Assembly: GCF_036417845.1 (NCBI RefSeq)
Contig: NC_089979.1
Span: 27,655,958-27,719,957, forward strand
From: Apteryx mantelli
Taxonomy: Eukaryota > Chordata > Aves > Apterygiformes > Apterygidae
Length of the DNA stretch: 64,000 nt
Direction of reading: 5' to 3'
The notes below the pieces were generated by a model that saw only the letters and a program-made list of their open reading frames with translations, did not search any database and had not been told where the DNA came from. Below, in pieces: positions 36,120-55,600 of this stretch. Positions within the stretch are counted from its first letter, which is position 1, and every line of letters starts with the position of its first letter. The position numbers and the translations under genes were made by a program.

Positions 36120-36350
36120 AAGGGGCTGCTCTGAGAGGAGCGAAACGGCCCCTGAACGCTGCTGGCGTTACGCGGTGGGTTCCCCGCAGCTGGGAGGCGG
36201 CGGCACCGCGCTGCCACGTCCCCAGGCCCCTCTCGAAGCAGCGCCCGGCCGTGCCCTCGCCTCACGCTTCTGGTAGCTTCTCCGCCGTGAACGCCGCCTT
36301 CCCGCCTTCGCCCGCCGCGGCCGTGGCGCCGGCAGCGCCCCTCGCGCGCC

Positions 36351-36378
36351 CAACGGCCGGCGCCCAACGGCCGGCGCC
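36351..36378. repeat. Perfect tandem 14-bp duplication in CpG island
   Basis: caacggccggcgcc occurs twice in direct succession. Confidence 0.9.
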
Positions 36379-36801
36379 GCGCGGGCCCTCGCTCGAGGCC
36401 CCGAGATGGCGGCGCTGCCCTCGCCACCCCCGGCCGGCGGGGCCCCCCGCGCGCCCTCGCCCGCCCGCAGGGGGCCGGGCCGAGCCGCAGCGCAAAACGC
36501 CGCGGAGCGGAGCCCGGCCCGAGGGGGCGGGAGCCCCCCGGCCCCCGTGCCAGCGGCTTTGGGGGACGGCTCTGCCTGCAAGTTCCTGCTCGGTTACAGG
36601 ATGGAAATTCCGGGCCTCCCCGGGGAGGGAGCTGGGGCTTCGCGCTCTGAAAGGCTCATTTATCGCCGCGCTGCCGCCGAGCGCGACGGACGCGGCCTGC
36701 CGCAGCGCCCGCTCCCCTCGGCGCCGGCCCGCGCGCCGCAGCGCGGCCCCCCCGCCAGCACGGCCTCCCCCGCGCGGCCCCGCGGCCCCGCGGCCCGCGC
36801 C

Positions 36802-43130
<6,329 letters not shown>

Positions 43131-43440
43131 CTTTCCAAGCCCTATTTTATAACCCTATTTTTTTATTTTGTACAATTTTCTTCAAAATTTATTTCTATAG
43201 ATTTGGGTGCAAGTATTTGACTAAAAAGCACCAAACTCTTGCATCTGTAGTGTTTTGTCTAACCTTTTTTGGCACACTGAAGGGGCTTTTATAATAATCA
43301 TTTTAGAATATAAATATCCGAAACACCATTAGTTTCCTTTTTTAATTCATTGTTTGGATTGAAATATGCACATGTATCATCATTTTAAGAGTTGTAACTA
43401 ACTTTTTTATATCAAATAAATAAAACCTTTTACACAAAAA
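43131..43440 (+). other. CTHRC1: CTHRC1 3'UTR with overlapping poly(A) signals
   Basis: A short 3'UTR, with overlapping AATAAA hexamers at 43415-43420 and 43419-43424. The cleavage site is inferred near 43440. Confidence 0.75.
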
Positions 43441-46400
43441 TTCAGGCTACTTTATTGGTCAGAAAACTGTTTAAGGTATTTACATGGTATTATGATAGAC
43501 ATTTATGTTTTTAGAAGACTTCAGAGAAAGCTCACATCTTCACTTTAGCCTTCAAAATACACACGCAAAATCTACTTCTGTGAACCTGACTGCAGAATAG
43601 GATACTTTATTGTTAAAGTCTGAGGGCTCTGAACAAACTCATGGTGACTTAACTGTGAGCTAGACCATGATCAGTAAGCACTATATACCTCATTTTGAAA
43701 AACTAAGTACAAACAGAATATCATTAAGTTTTCCTTCCCCTCTTTGCTTCTTGATGGATTGGATTTTAAAATAAAAATCCATTATTACTCTCCAATACTA
43801 GCATGGAAATACTACATAATTTTACAGTTACAAAATTTAATTTCCTTTCTCCAATAAAATAACTAATTCTCCTGAATATAGCCTGTCAAGATATACCAAA
43901 TCACTTCGGTGTTAATTAAAAGCTAGATACATTAAGTAGTCTGGAAGATATGGAAATAAGGTTGAAATGCCTTGGCTTTCAAGAAGTGTTCTAGTAAACT
44001 GAAAGAATGATGTTGCAGATATTTAAATGCAGTCTCAAGACTGGACAAAGAGTGGTAGCATTGATCATGCCACATCTCCTAGGTAGCACAGTATTGGCAG
44101 CAGCATTTTAAGTGTTCTCTTCCAAATACAAGTGATAGTACTCAGTTTTTTTTAAAGTCATACAAATTCTAAAGGGAAACAGAGTCGTGTTTACATTACA
44201 AAACCAAATTTACATTAATGAAATAAAAACCAAGTATATAAAAAGCATGTATAACATGCAGAAATATAAGCTCTTTCCAGAAATTAAAAGGAAATGCATT
44301 AAATCTGAGATAAGTAGTTTATTTCAACTATTTAATAATAAGCTACAGCTTTTTTTCTGAACAGGTTGTAAGATGGTCCCCAGGCTTCTCAAATTGCTAG
44401 CTCTAGTCTGCAGCTTTTTAAGGAGTATTAGAGAACGTGCCTGAAGCTAGGAGAGCATTCAGGCTTTCCCCACTGCAAGTGTGTGTGAGATATTGCTGCA
44501 AGCCAGCAAATTGTATAGCTGGTATTTGTCTTTGAAAAACTGTCACTGTTTTCATTGGCTTGGACGATGGGTTTTAGGGTATCTGAACACAGACAAGTTA
44601 CTGTGAGCTAAGCTATGGTGTGAATTTACAAGATGTCAGTTAACATACAGTAACTGATTATACACATGCTTGTAGCCTGTCTTTGCATTTATCCTGGAGC
44701 ACGAGTAAGCTGTTCTGATCATAGAACATATGAATCCAGGGTAGTAAGTGCGTAACTTCTGTTTTCTTATGATTTATTCGTATGTCCGTAACTTCACAAT
44801 ATATTTTGCATCTTGGATGGCAGAGTTAACTCAATGTTTCATTAAATTCCTTTTACATACTTGAAGACACACAAAACCAAGTAAAAACTCTTAAGGCACA
44901 AGAAGTTAATGACTGTTAGGACTAGTGATCTATACAGTAATTTGCATGGCAAACTTTAAGTAAATTTGATCTTCAGCCAAATACACATGAAAGCTTTTAT
45001 AATAAAAAAAAAAAAAAGGTCAGCCATAATGGCCACATGCCATCTCAGATGAGATACCATAGTGTATTGTCAAATGCATCTGATTAGGACATGAGATCAG
45101 GGGAGAAGAAAGTGTAATTTAAAAAGTTAAGCATACAGAAAATGTATCACATGCCAATAGTATCAGCTGAAACAAGCAAGTGGATTGCTGAATGCAGATT
45201 CAAAATATTGAGCAGCTCTTGTAGTTTTCTAGGTTTTAACCTAAAAGTGAAGCAGTTCCCAAACTTCTGCTTAAAAGCCTTATTTCTGGTTTAGGTTAGC
45301 CTTCTGTTAATCAGCAAACTTATCCAAATGATTATTTGGGAGTTTTGTTGGATAGTATTCTCTGCTCCTTATGAAACTGATTATTTCCCCCTGCTTGTTG
45401 ATAATCTTTGCTAAGTTCTTTCCTCTTAAGTGATACTTTTTATATGCTTCTTAGTATCTTCATGCTAACAGTAGAAGGCAGATGTTCTAGCCAGTAATGT
45501 ATTTTCTTAACGAAGAACTAAAAAACCCCACGATCTCCAAAAACTACATAGCCTTGACAGCAATTTTTGTCATGCAAGTAAACATCATTATTACTCAAAT
45601 TTACTATGAGATGCATTTTAGACTACCTGTTTTTTCAAAGAATATTCAAAATAAGCAGTCATCTTTGTTTTTTTAAAGTGCCTTGAAAACTGCAACATTA
45701 TTTACATGATTACTAAAAAACCTGAATTTTCTTATGTAACCTAATATTATTTGGTCAGACATTAGTGATGGAGACAGAATCTCTTGCTCAGAGAGAGAGA
45801 GACAGAGAGAGAGCGACAGAGAGAGAAAAAAAGTAAGTGGCCAGTGATGCGCTCAACATAGACTTTGGTCTGGTGTTAAAAATGAACAAGCCAAAAACCA
45901 CACTGCAAGTCTGTCTTGGTAGTAGACAAGAACTGGGTTTCATCAGATTGGCCATTATTCAAAAAAAACAAGAAAGGACAGCTGACTGTTTACAAAACAA
46001 TTTGAGTTTCCAAACTGCACCCCACTGAGGCAGCATTTGTGTTGGATGAGCAATCAATTTGGAGCACTCCATATCCTAGATCTGACAAATTACAGAGAGG
46101 TGGATTCAGAAGACTCCAGACATTGCTGCAAACAACTACATACATACTTGCTTCGTGAGATGCAGATAAAGACACGGTATTTAAAGTTTTAAGAGATTCC
46201 AGAGTTGCTTTTATCTCAGTTTTCACTTCATCCAGTCACAGTGCTATTTCACAGCTGCAGAGACATTGTTTCAAGTAGACACTGCTGATTCAGAGAGGAG
46301 ACAGGAACAGAGCAGCCCAGGTACATTCAGCAAAAGAGATGTAAGCAGGTTTTCACTATCTCTAGATTCTCCCCTCAAAACACTAAATCAATTCATACTG

Positions 46401-46487
46401 TCCAAATAGACTGCTGAACTAAATCTCTCGCAGATCATAAATATAAAAAATAAAGGATAAATTCCTTCTGAACACAAGCTTGTACCT
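43441..46487 (-). other. SLC25A32: SLC25A32 3'UTR and convergent intergenic DNA
   Basis: The DNA lies between the CTHRC1 poly(A) site and the SLC25A32 stop codon. Minus-strand AATAAA hexamers (TTTATT on plus) are at 44773-44778, 44318-44323, 43606-43611 and 43451-43456, so the length of the SLC25A32 3'UTR cannot be settled. A GA-rich simple repeat is at 45789-45830. No other gene was recognised. Confidence 0.45.
45789..45830. repeat. GA-rich simple repeat
   Basis: Interrupted (GA)n with occasional C: agagagagagacagagagag and similar, then an A run. Confidence 0.85.
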
Positions 46488-46623
46488 TTAATTATTCTCT
46501 TTTCTAAAACTAAGTAAAAAACTAGATACATTTTCATACACTACGAAGGTAATACAGCAGGCAGGAGTCACTCTGATCACATTGGGAATAATTCCTTTGT
46601 AAAATCCATGAATTCCTTCTCTC
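46488..46623 (-). CDS. SLC25A32: SLC25A32 coding exon 7 (terminal)
   Basis: Acceptor tctttaaag; reads [20 protein letters not shown] and ends SFRKENN with TAA (46488-46490 on plus). A second AG 2 nt downstream of the acceptor would remove one Arg but breaks agreement with the human length. Confidence 0.95.
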
Positions 46624-49600
46624 CTTTAAAGACACAGAAAAGCATTTACTTTTAATGTATTTTAATAGAAATCAGACATAAAACAAGGTATGGTATTTCT
46701 CTTTCTCTGAGAGAGGCACTTCAGGTTAGGAATAATGACGTCAGAATTATTTTATACAAAATGTTTAAAAAGATGAAATATATCAGTTCTTAGGCCACCA
46801 TTTTCTCTTCTGAACAAACAATAGGATATTGTACATGAGCAATTTATCCTAGATTTTGGGTTTTTGGGGGATTTTCTAAGTTGGATGCAATTTAGTATCT
46901 TTCTTCATGCAACAAGAAGTGGTTAAAATAACTTAAATTTCTGCAGCCTGTTCCAAAAAGCCTTTACATATTTAATCTCACTGAAGTCAACAGGGCTGAA
47001 ATGCTTTGTGATTCTGGGTTGTGTAACAAGTGAGCTGAGGGTCAATACAACTAAGTCAGCTGCAGAAGTTAGCATTCATTTTTAGAGAATTAGAGCACCT
47101 CCTCCAGACTTCTGATTCCCCTGGCTAATAAGTGAGACTCCAACTCCTCCCAAATTGAATCACAATATTCATGTTAATTAACTAGGGCTACTAGTTAATT
47201 AGGGCTACTTAACACTGTTAAAAAGTTTCAAAGACTTCTGTTTTCAGCTCATTTCCCAGCTTCATAGGAGTCTAGGACACCCAGAGTGATGATTATGGTC
47301 AAGGCAGGTCTTGGAAAGTGCTTGGGTGTGGTTTATACTACCCTCCTCAGTGCTGTAGGTTGCATTTGTTTCATATGAGTACAGTACTGGGTCCAGACTG
47401 GTTGCATATATTCATGCTGTACCAGAACTAATGAGCCTTCTACAGACCCCAGCACTGAAGTGCACAGTGCTGAGACATCAAAACTATTTTCACTAAGAGC
47501 AGGCTTCTGCCAAAATGTTTGTACTGCCTCTGAGCCGGAGTTGGCCCTGGGACAACATAGCCTCATTTATGTGGCACCCCTTAATATCCCAGGAAGTAGC
47601 TGACTCCATTTGTGTCTCTCAAAGTAAGTTGCAATCCAGAAATGTTGTTCAGGACAAATGTGTACTGCAAGTGTGGCCAACCTTAGCAACTAGAGTTCTG
47701 TGTTAAAACCTTCACATGCCTTATGAAACTGAGGGAAGATGGTTTGGGAGAAGATATACACAGCTCTGAGAAAAACAGTTCTCTAAATGTCCTACAGGAA
47801 GCTGGGACTAGACTAGAAATGCAGCTGGGCCCCAGGGTAACCCAGGGACATCGGTATGAACAGCTCTGGCTAGCTCACTTCCTCCTGCCAGGAATTTGGA
47901 TCAACCACAACCTCCCAGCAGCACAACCCTCCCATCATATGTGATGATCTAAAGCATGTAAGTGAGATTTCCCTGTGTAAGAGCCCCAAAATGGCCAGCT
48001 TGGTATTATTTTTTAACCTTGCTAATCTGTAAGAGAAATTTGTTGGGGAAGGGAGGAAGGAGGCAGAATAAACAACAGAAGTCTGCAGCCTAGCACTGAC
48101 CCTCACCTATCCTGCTTTGTCCTTAAGATTACAGCTTTTAGTGGCATCCTGGTCAATATGTCTTTGTGCAGCTAACATTTTGTTTGCTCTGAGCTGCACT
48201 GGTTCTGCAAGTGAGCAGCATAGAAGCCAGTAAATACGGTTCTGATTCTGTAAGATAGTGCCATTTTCCCAGATGTTTCCCAGATTTTAATTCTGCATGC
48301 CTACCTCCACGTCCTGCGGATCACATCAAATACGCCAGAGTATGTATTATGCTGATCTTGAAGACGAGCTCGTACAACTTGATAGGGATATGTTGCTGAC
48401 ACAGCACATATTTTGGATACAGCTGCCATTATTATGTATTCCAGAGTGTTCTAAAAAGCAATAAAAATTACAAAACTTGCTATAATATGATTTAAAATAG
48501 CCAGTTTCCCAGAATCTTATTTGTTTTTTGTAATCTGAGCTAAACAATACTCTAGATTTTTTCTCCTTTAAAATACACACATTTCAAAAAATGGCAATGT
48601 TTTACCCAAAACCAGGACTAGCCAGCTGCTGATTACTTGTATCAAAAAAGTTAAAAAGCTGGATATGTTCTACTTTTATTTATTCACTCCAATTAACCTA
48701 TCAATACTTTGTAAACTTGGCCGCTCTGTGACCTAGACAAATGTAATAAATTCTCACTTGTTCACAGGCCACAGTACGTTTTCATTCTCAGTAATCTTAC
48801 CAGTTTTGTATCTGACAGTCTGTTCCTGTACTTGTTGTATCTCAGTTTCAAGTCCTCATATGCCATGAACTGAAGTGCTCCATGTGAAGTTCCAAACAGA
48901 CCAGGCACAAATCCCTAAAAAAGGAATAAAACAAGGTTAAACAGCAATCCACATAAAGCTGTACAACTTGCTAGAGCTCAGTTTACATCCCCCCCCACCA
49001 TTCCTTTACAAATTGTGAATGCACAATAGTTACTGTGCAGAATGACACAAAACCCACGTGGGTTGGTTTTCTTATGGTAAGCATCACACAAAAGTGTAAT
49101 AAATGTTACTCAGCCCCACATTACTTACAGACTAAGATACCTAACGAACAAGCAAGATAAAACAAGTGACCTAGGGACTCCACGCACAAGTGTAGGTCTT
49201 AAACAGCTGACGGCATGGATCAGGACAGTAAGAATACAATCAAGTTACGTTCTTGTAAATGTGCTGCAGAGTGCCTGCCCCTTCCAGGGACTGGGCCCAA
49301 GCCCATTTATTTCCCACCTGAGATTGATATGTCAACTACTGAAGCCAGTGCATCAGGTGAGGATGGCCATCAGGAGTAGAGGTACAGAACACTCTTGTGA
49401 ACAAGTCCTGGAGCTATATATGCTCCTGTGTGTGTATACACACACACCTACACACATTTGTACAGTGGAAAGTTGAAGGGCACAGATGCAAAGCTAATCT
49501 CCTATAGGGACTATGTATGTATGTATGATTTACTTTAAATAAATAAATCTAAGACTTGGATTGGTTGGGAGCATTCCTCACCCTGCTCAAAGCATGTTCC

Positions 49601-52600
49601 AGGGCAGCCCTGCAGAGGTGACTTTAACTGCAAGAACAAAGCTGAAACAAATCAATCTGGGAAATGTTCCCCAGTTGTAGGAGGCAATAATGGACAGTAA
49701 GAGCATAATAGGAAAATGTAAAGAAACCTTTTCTGTCAGAAAAAGTTGAGTGAAGGGGGGGGAAAAGAAGTATTCTCTGAATTCTCTCTACGAGAAAAAA
49801 AGGCAGGAGTTGCTGAAAATTAACTGATAGCTGCATAGGTTCTGAGAAGCACTAGTTCTCTTTTTGGAGAATTGATCACTTACACTGGAAAAAGTACAAA
49901 TAAATGGGGAGTTAATCATCTTGGCTGAAAACGACTTATAGCAGCCAAAAGCTTGCTGAAAACTGATGCAGAGGGACAATTATAAAGCAGTAAGTGAACA
50001 AAATGTTGGTAAAAGGACTAGAAGAACCAACATTTCTCAGAAATCACTGGTATTGAGCAGTTTTATCAGTTTTCACATTGTGAACTTTGTTTTATGATCC
50101 ATTCAGGTACGACAGAGGAATAAAAAGATGTATTATACATAAGTGTCCAATATATCTATCTTCACTTGGTAATGAACATATATCACTACTACGATTTCTT
50201 TTGTTGTTAGCATATCGCATTACTGTTCTCAGCCTTGATACATTTTTCCTTTAATCTCCTTAAGTTTTCTGCACTTGTCATTTGTATTACTGCTATCTAT
50301 TAAGCATTGCTCTATTTCTAATTGTTGCCTCCACATCATCACTGAAGCAGAATAAAGCTAAAGATATAAATACAGATGTGTAGAGGCCAGAAAGAATGTT
50401 AGTTACCTTCTTGAGGTTTTAGTAGTCAACCACTCTATACAACACAGCTAACCATTTCCCAAGAGCGCTGAAATATTTTTTATTTTTTCTGAAGTCCCAA
50501 CTCTTACAGTCTTATGATTATTTCGTAAAGTTTGGGCTATCCTGCCTTATACTTTAACCAAGAGAAACATGCAGCATTTTTAATACAGTGGTGACAGCAT
50601 GACATTCAACTTCATGAAGCAAAATAATTTTGAGAGCTCAAGTCTCCAACAGGTCTGACTAATAGGTATATTCAAACTACATAATCCCAAGCTGATTCTT
50701 GGAGGCTTGGAGTGCACCAGAGGGGCTCCGTCCCCAATCCTGAGGAATGGAGACCAAAGGAAGAAGCCTATGGATGGGGGGGTGGGAAAGATAACTAACT
50801 AGATGATTACTGGGATTAATCAGTGAAAGACAGGTTGTCTTTTAAAATCCAGGGCATGTTCAAGGAAAACAAATTATCCAGGAACCCAGCTTCAAACTAC
50901 TATGGTTTAAAGAACTGACAGAACTCAACAGAGCTAATAGAGACAGCTTTAATCCCTGCTAGAAAGACTGATGGATCCTGGTATCACCAGGGCTGTGTCC
51001 CAAAAGCTTAAACTGAACTGTTCAGAACAGTAAAGGCATCTCAGGCAACAGAGTGCAAGACATGTTTCTGCTCTCAAAGGAATGAAATAGCTTGGACAGA
51101 AATCTCATTTTTTGGAAGACTAATCTCAAATTAACCAGAAAGGTACTACTTCCAAATTTTATTTCCAGCCTGCAGTGGTATTCTCCCAGGTTTCCTTATT
51201 TGCTGTAAGAACTCTATCTGAAACTAAGATTACAAGGAAAAGATGACATTCATGTGCACTAAAAGTCCTGCAACTCATGATGATTAACAAAACTCCAGCC
51301 CTCAAATTTCAAACACAGCAAGAAGGAAAAAAAACAACCTCCCAAAAACAGAACGAAGCAACACAGAATGGAGGAAGGTTACAGTGGGGACAAGTAAGAA
51401 AGAGGCACCTGCAGAGGTGCTTTTTTCCCACGGTTTAGAAAAAACTGAGAGGATCCTGATGTTGGATGAAAGTTGTTCGGTGTGGATAGTTATGTAGGTC
51501 ACTCAGGACATATCTAGGTAATCTGCCTTTCAGAACTGCTATTTCAGCAAGTAATTTGCTCTTTCAAAGGAAGGACCCAGTTTAGCTCCCCACTTGCAGA
51601 TTAATGCCACAAAGAAATGTCTGGTGCCAAAGGCAACACATACTAAATGCATGAAAAATCTGAAAAGTAACTCAATGGAAAAACATCTTAAATTCTAACT
51701 GAGGCAAGAAATTAGAACTTATCTACATGGAACAGAGCAGACATCCAGGCAGGCAAGCCAGAAATCCTGACGATTTCAACTTAGGAATAAGTTAAGTATC
51801 TTGTTCCTAGCGTCAGAAGTTGGCATTCACTGACATGTGGCATACTAGTCTTTCAGCATAGAGAGGATTATATTTTTCTCAGGGAAAAAAATAAGTTCAT
51901 GTTCAGTAATCAGGACAATTCAGAAGAGACGGTGTTCTTGCTCTATAGCATTACTTGCAGGAAAAGAGCCAGACTGAACCAAAATAGATTTCTTCACACC
52001 TTCCAGGCACTGATGAATGTATCTTGATGTCATGGCCTGAAGGAAAGGGGAGGCACAAAGAAGTCCAACTCCAGTTGCCATCTGTTTCCCTAAATTAAGG
52101 GGAGTTAAAAAAAAACACAAACCACCCCACATATGTAGACCACATTTAGAAGTCTACAAAGTTTATGGATCTACAGATGACAGATTACAGACCTGAATAA
52201 CTAGGGGGCAAATGAACAGTTGTGAAACCATCCATTGTGGAAGAAAAAATTAACAGCTACTTTAGTCATATGTTTATGTTCCACAAGATATCAGAAAGAT
52301 AGATAAGGGATGAAATGGAAGAAAGCACTAGCAGCAAGATAAATTACACTCTTGATGCCATCCTCATCCAAATCCTAATTATAGGAAGACTCCAAAAAAT
52401 TTAAAAGCAAATTGTAGTTTACTCTCATTTCAGCATTATCTCCCAATAGAAAATTGTTTAGCCATAAAGCTTACATTCTATTTTTTGGTGATTTCCTACA
52501 TTTCAACATTCTAATTGCTTTTCTTATGATTCAGCCTTTTTGCTGCAGTTATTTAGTAGAGAAGACGACTCACAGAATAAAAATAAGTGAGCTTATACAA

Positions 52601-55600
52601 ACAAGCAACTTGCAGTTTTTTGTAGACAAGTCTCACAGCGCTACAGAGTGGTGACAGCCCGTCCTGGAATTTTTCTTAAATTGTATTACCTTATACAAGC
52701 CACGTATGCCCTCTTTCTTGTATATCTTCTTAAGAGCATCAAGCATTCCTTTGTACTGCCGCTTTGATGGATCAACACCAGCGTTATACTGCAACACAAG
52801 TCGAGTCTTCGTTACCCATATTGGGTTTGTAATACAGAGGGTCATGGCTCCTGAGAACAGATGGAAATTAGACTGATTGTTACGTCACTCTAAAGCTCGT
52901 TCCAGCTTGTTCAGTTCAATGCACCATGGGCTTCTACAATGACAAAACTACGCGTTCTAAAAGAGTACCCATATTACTTAAAACAGGCAAAGTTTAGGCA
53001 CACCATTGTTCTCTCTCGCTCCGCCTTCAAGGTTCACAACCATGTCCAACCTACCAGTTGCACTAGTGGAGTCCATCCCCTTGTTTACATCGCCTTTTCA
53101 CAATCAGTAGTGTAATCTGTACTAGATAGGAAACTAAGTAACTTCACAATGTGCTCCCATTATCTCAGTTGGTATTCATATATATAATTTTTCAAAATTT
53201 AATGGACACCTTTGTCATGACAAATGTGCTTAATTATATTGCCAGGATAATACAAGCAACCTGTAACTTTATAAATGATTAAAAATACAATAGTAAAACT
53301 ACTCATTACTATTTTTCACATCAAACAATGTGCCTTATTTTCAACATTAAAATGCTAGAGCATCCTAATAAAAATCCTAGAATCCCAAAATCCTAGATTA
53401 GTAAGTATGAAACAAAGCATATACAAGAACATATATTAGAAACAAAGTAGTAGAAGTCATGTTCATTAAAAAAAAAAGTATTTTTATTTTGGATCTATAG
53501 TTTCTAAGAAAACTTGAAGCTTAAATTTAAAGATTTTCAAAGAGCAATGACCAATTCAGTTATCCTACTAACTTCAACGGGCCTTCTCTCTTCCAAGTCT
53601 AAGTGTTTAACACGTAATGGGTTAGCAAGCTGATAATAACAGTTACATAGCTTATGCTTTGGGACTCAAAGTAGTACTACACATGGAAAACACTTACACA
53701 AAATAAAAAAAACAAGGTCAGAAAGTATTTTAACAACTGCTAATTCTGAACAAAACTAAAGACCACAGACATCCATCCATTCATCTTAAACATCATTAAT
53801 TTATTTACAGACAATACATGATTGTATTTGGACTGAAACACTTACACTTGCCACCTGTAAGAAAAAGCAGCACTGACAGACAAAGAGCAGCATATGGACA
53901 GACTAGAAACAAACATTAATCTTTGCATTTAACTCACCAGCCTCTGCAGCTGACACTAGGTGTTCAGTTGCACTTAGACTTTCCAGCTTTCCTTCCTTTT
54001 TGTAAGCTTTGATGGCATTATAACTGGAAAATGTAAGATAGATTTTGGTAAAAGTAAAAATAAATGTACCTCATTAAAAAACAACCCCCACATAAAATTC
54101 ACTTAAGATCCGATCAGGAAAAACATTAGCTGTCACTCAAACTTACAAAACAGATGTATAAGCAAAGTATCTTTGTTTACTTGATTAATTGATTGCTGAA
54201 CAGTTAATTCTTTAAAGTGAACTACAATAATACAAATTTAAACTGATAAAGTATTACTCTCAGTAACAATGTGACTACATCTTGAAACAGTTACCTGATC
54301 TCAAGAATTAACTTTAAAGAAACTGATTAGATAGTCACCCTTTTATTAAAAGAAACAGTGACAGGTATCTATCAGAAATACACTGAGCTTTCTCTCGACC
54401 CAGTTTCCAGTCTTGCCAGCTGCTTTGTGGATTGAGAAGCAGTCAATAGGAGTTGAACAATGATCTATAGCAAAGCTTGAGTAACAAAGTCCAGCAATAA
54501 CACAGTCTAGACAACTGATGAGTGAGCTTTGTACAGGCATACCAAATAAACATTCCCTAAAATGTTTCAATTAATTGGGGACAGCAGGAAATCAGGTCAC
54601 AGTTATACAGCTAATAAAGTAGATTGAATATTAAAAAAAAAAAGAAGCCCCCAGCCTTTATAAGCAAAGCATATCAACTCATAAAAAATGAAGACACTCA
54701 TGGGCACTAAAATTATTGAACATCAGTTAAACATTTAGCTTTAGTAGATAACTTTTTATTCTTTAATTTTTATCATCTTTCATAGTTTAGGTTCTTATTT
54801 TTCATAAGCTTTTAAGCACAGTTTATCACCACTTTTAGAAGATTCTTTGAGAGTGATGTCGCAGTCTCCCAAATTACTTAGTATTTCTGAAGCATCATGG
54901 GCGCGCACTGTACTTGACAAAGTGACAAGTCTCTGCCTCAAAATGCTTACATTCTAATAGACTTGGACTTCCCAGAAGAATCACAAGTTTGTAAGTCATT
55001 TAGCACATTTTTATACCCCCTTCCCTCCCCGAAAAAGAGGCAGCCTATATCTGAGGATTAATTACACAGGACATGAAACATTTCACAGTTCTACTTACAA
55101 GAAAAAGTAAAGTCCCCAGGAAGCCCCAGCTCCCCACATGTTCGGAGTTACCCCTTGATATAAGCCTCGCAGTCCTTCATGCTTCCAGACAGTAGTCATA
55201 CAGTGGAGAATCCCATTGTATTTTGGCCTCAGCTCCAATCCATCACTTACTATGTAACAGAGAGATTATATCGAAAAAGGCTTCAGGAAGCACAAAGTTC
55301 AGCTGTCTAAGAGCCAGCATGTAAGTACATGGACTCCAAACAAAGCTGCAGCAAACATGCAAACTTAACTGATTAGCTATATTTTAAAGGTATGCACGAG
55401 TTAAGATTTAGAGCTTCAGCGGGAGTCTACAGTTAAAGAGCTTAAAAACAACAACAACAACACAGAACTCAGTTCTGCAAGAGAAAGTCCCTATAAACCT
55501 GACAAAATTAATATTCATTTTTGGTGAACAGCAGCTTTGACCTAAAGTTTTCTGCCTTTTCTTTTTAACACCCCAGCAATTTCATGTCATATTTCAAGCG

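Noticed and set aside
46621-46623. Alternative acceptor 2 nt downstream for SLC25A32 exon 7
   Set aside because: It loses one Arg from TWRREG; the upstream AG matches the human spacing TWRKEG.
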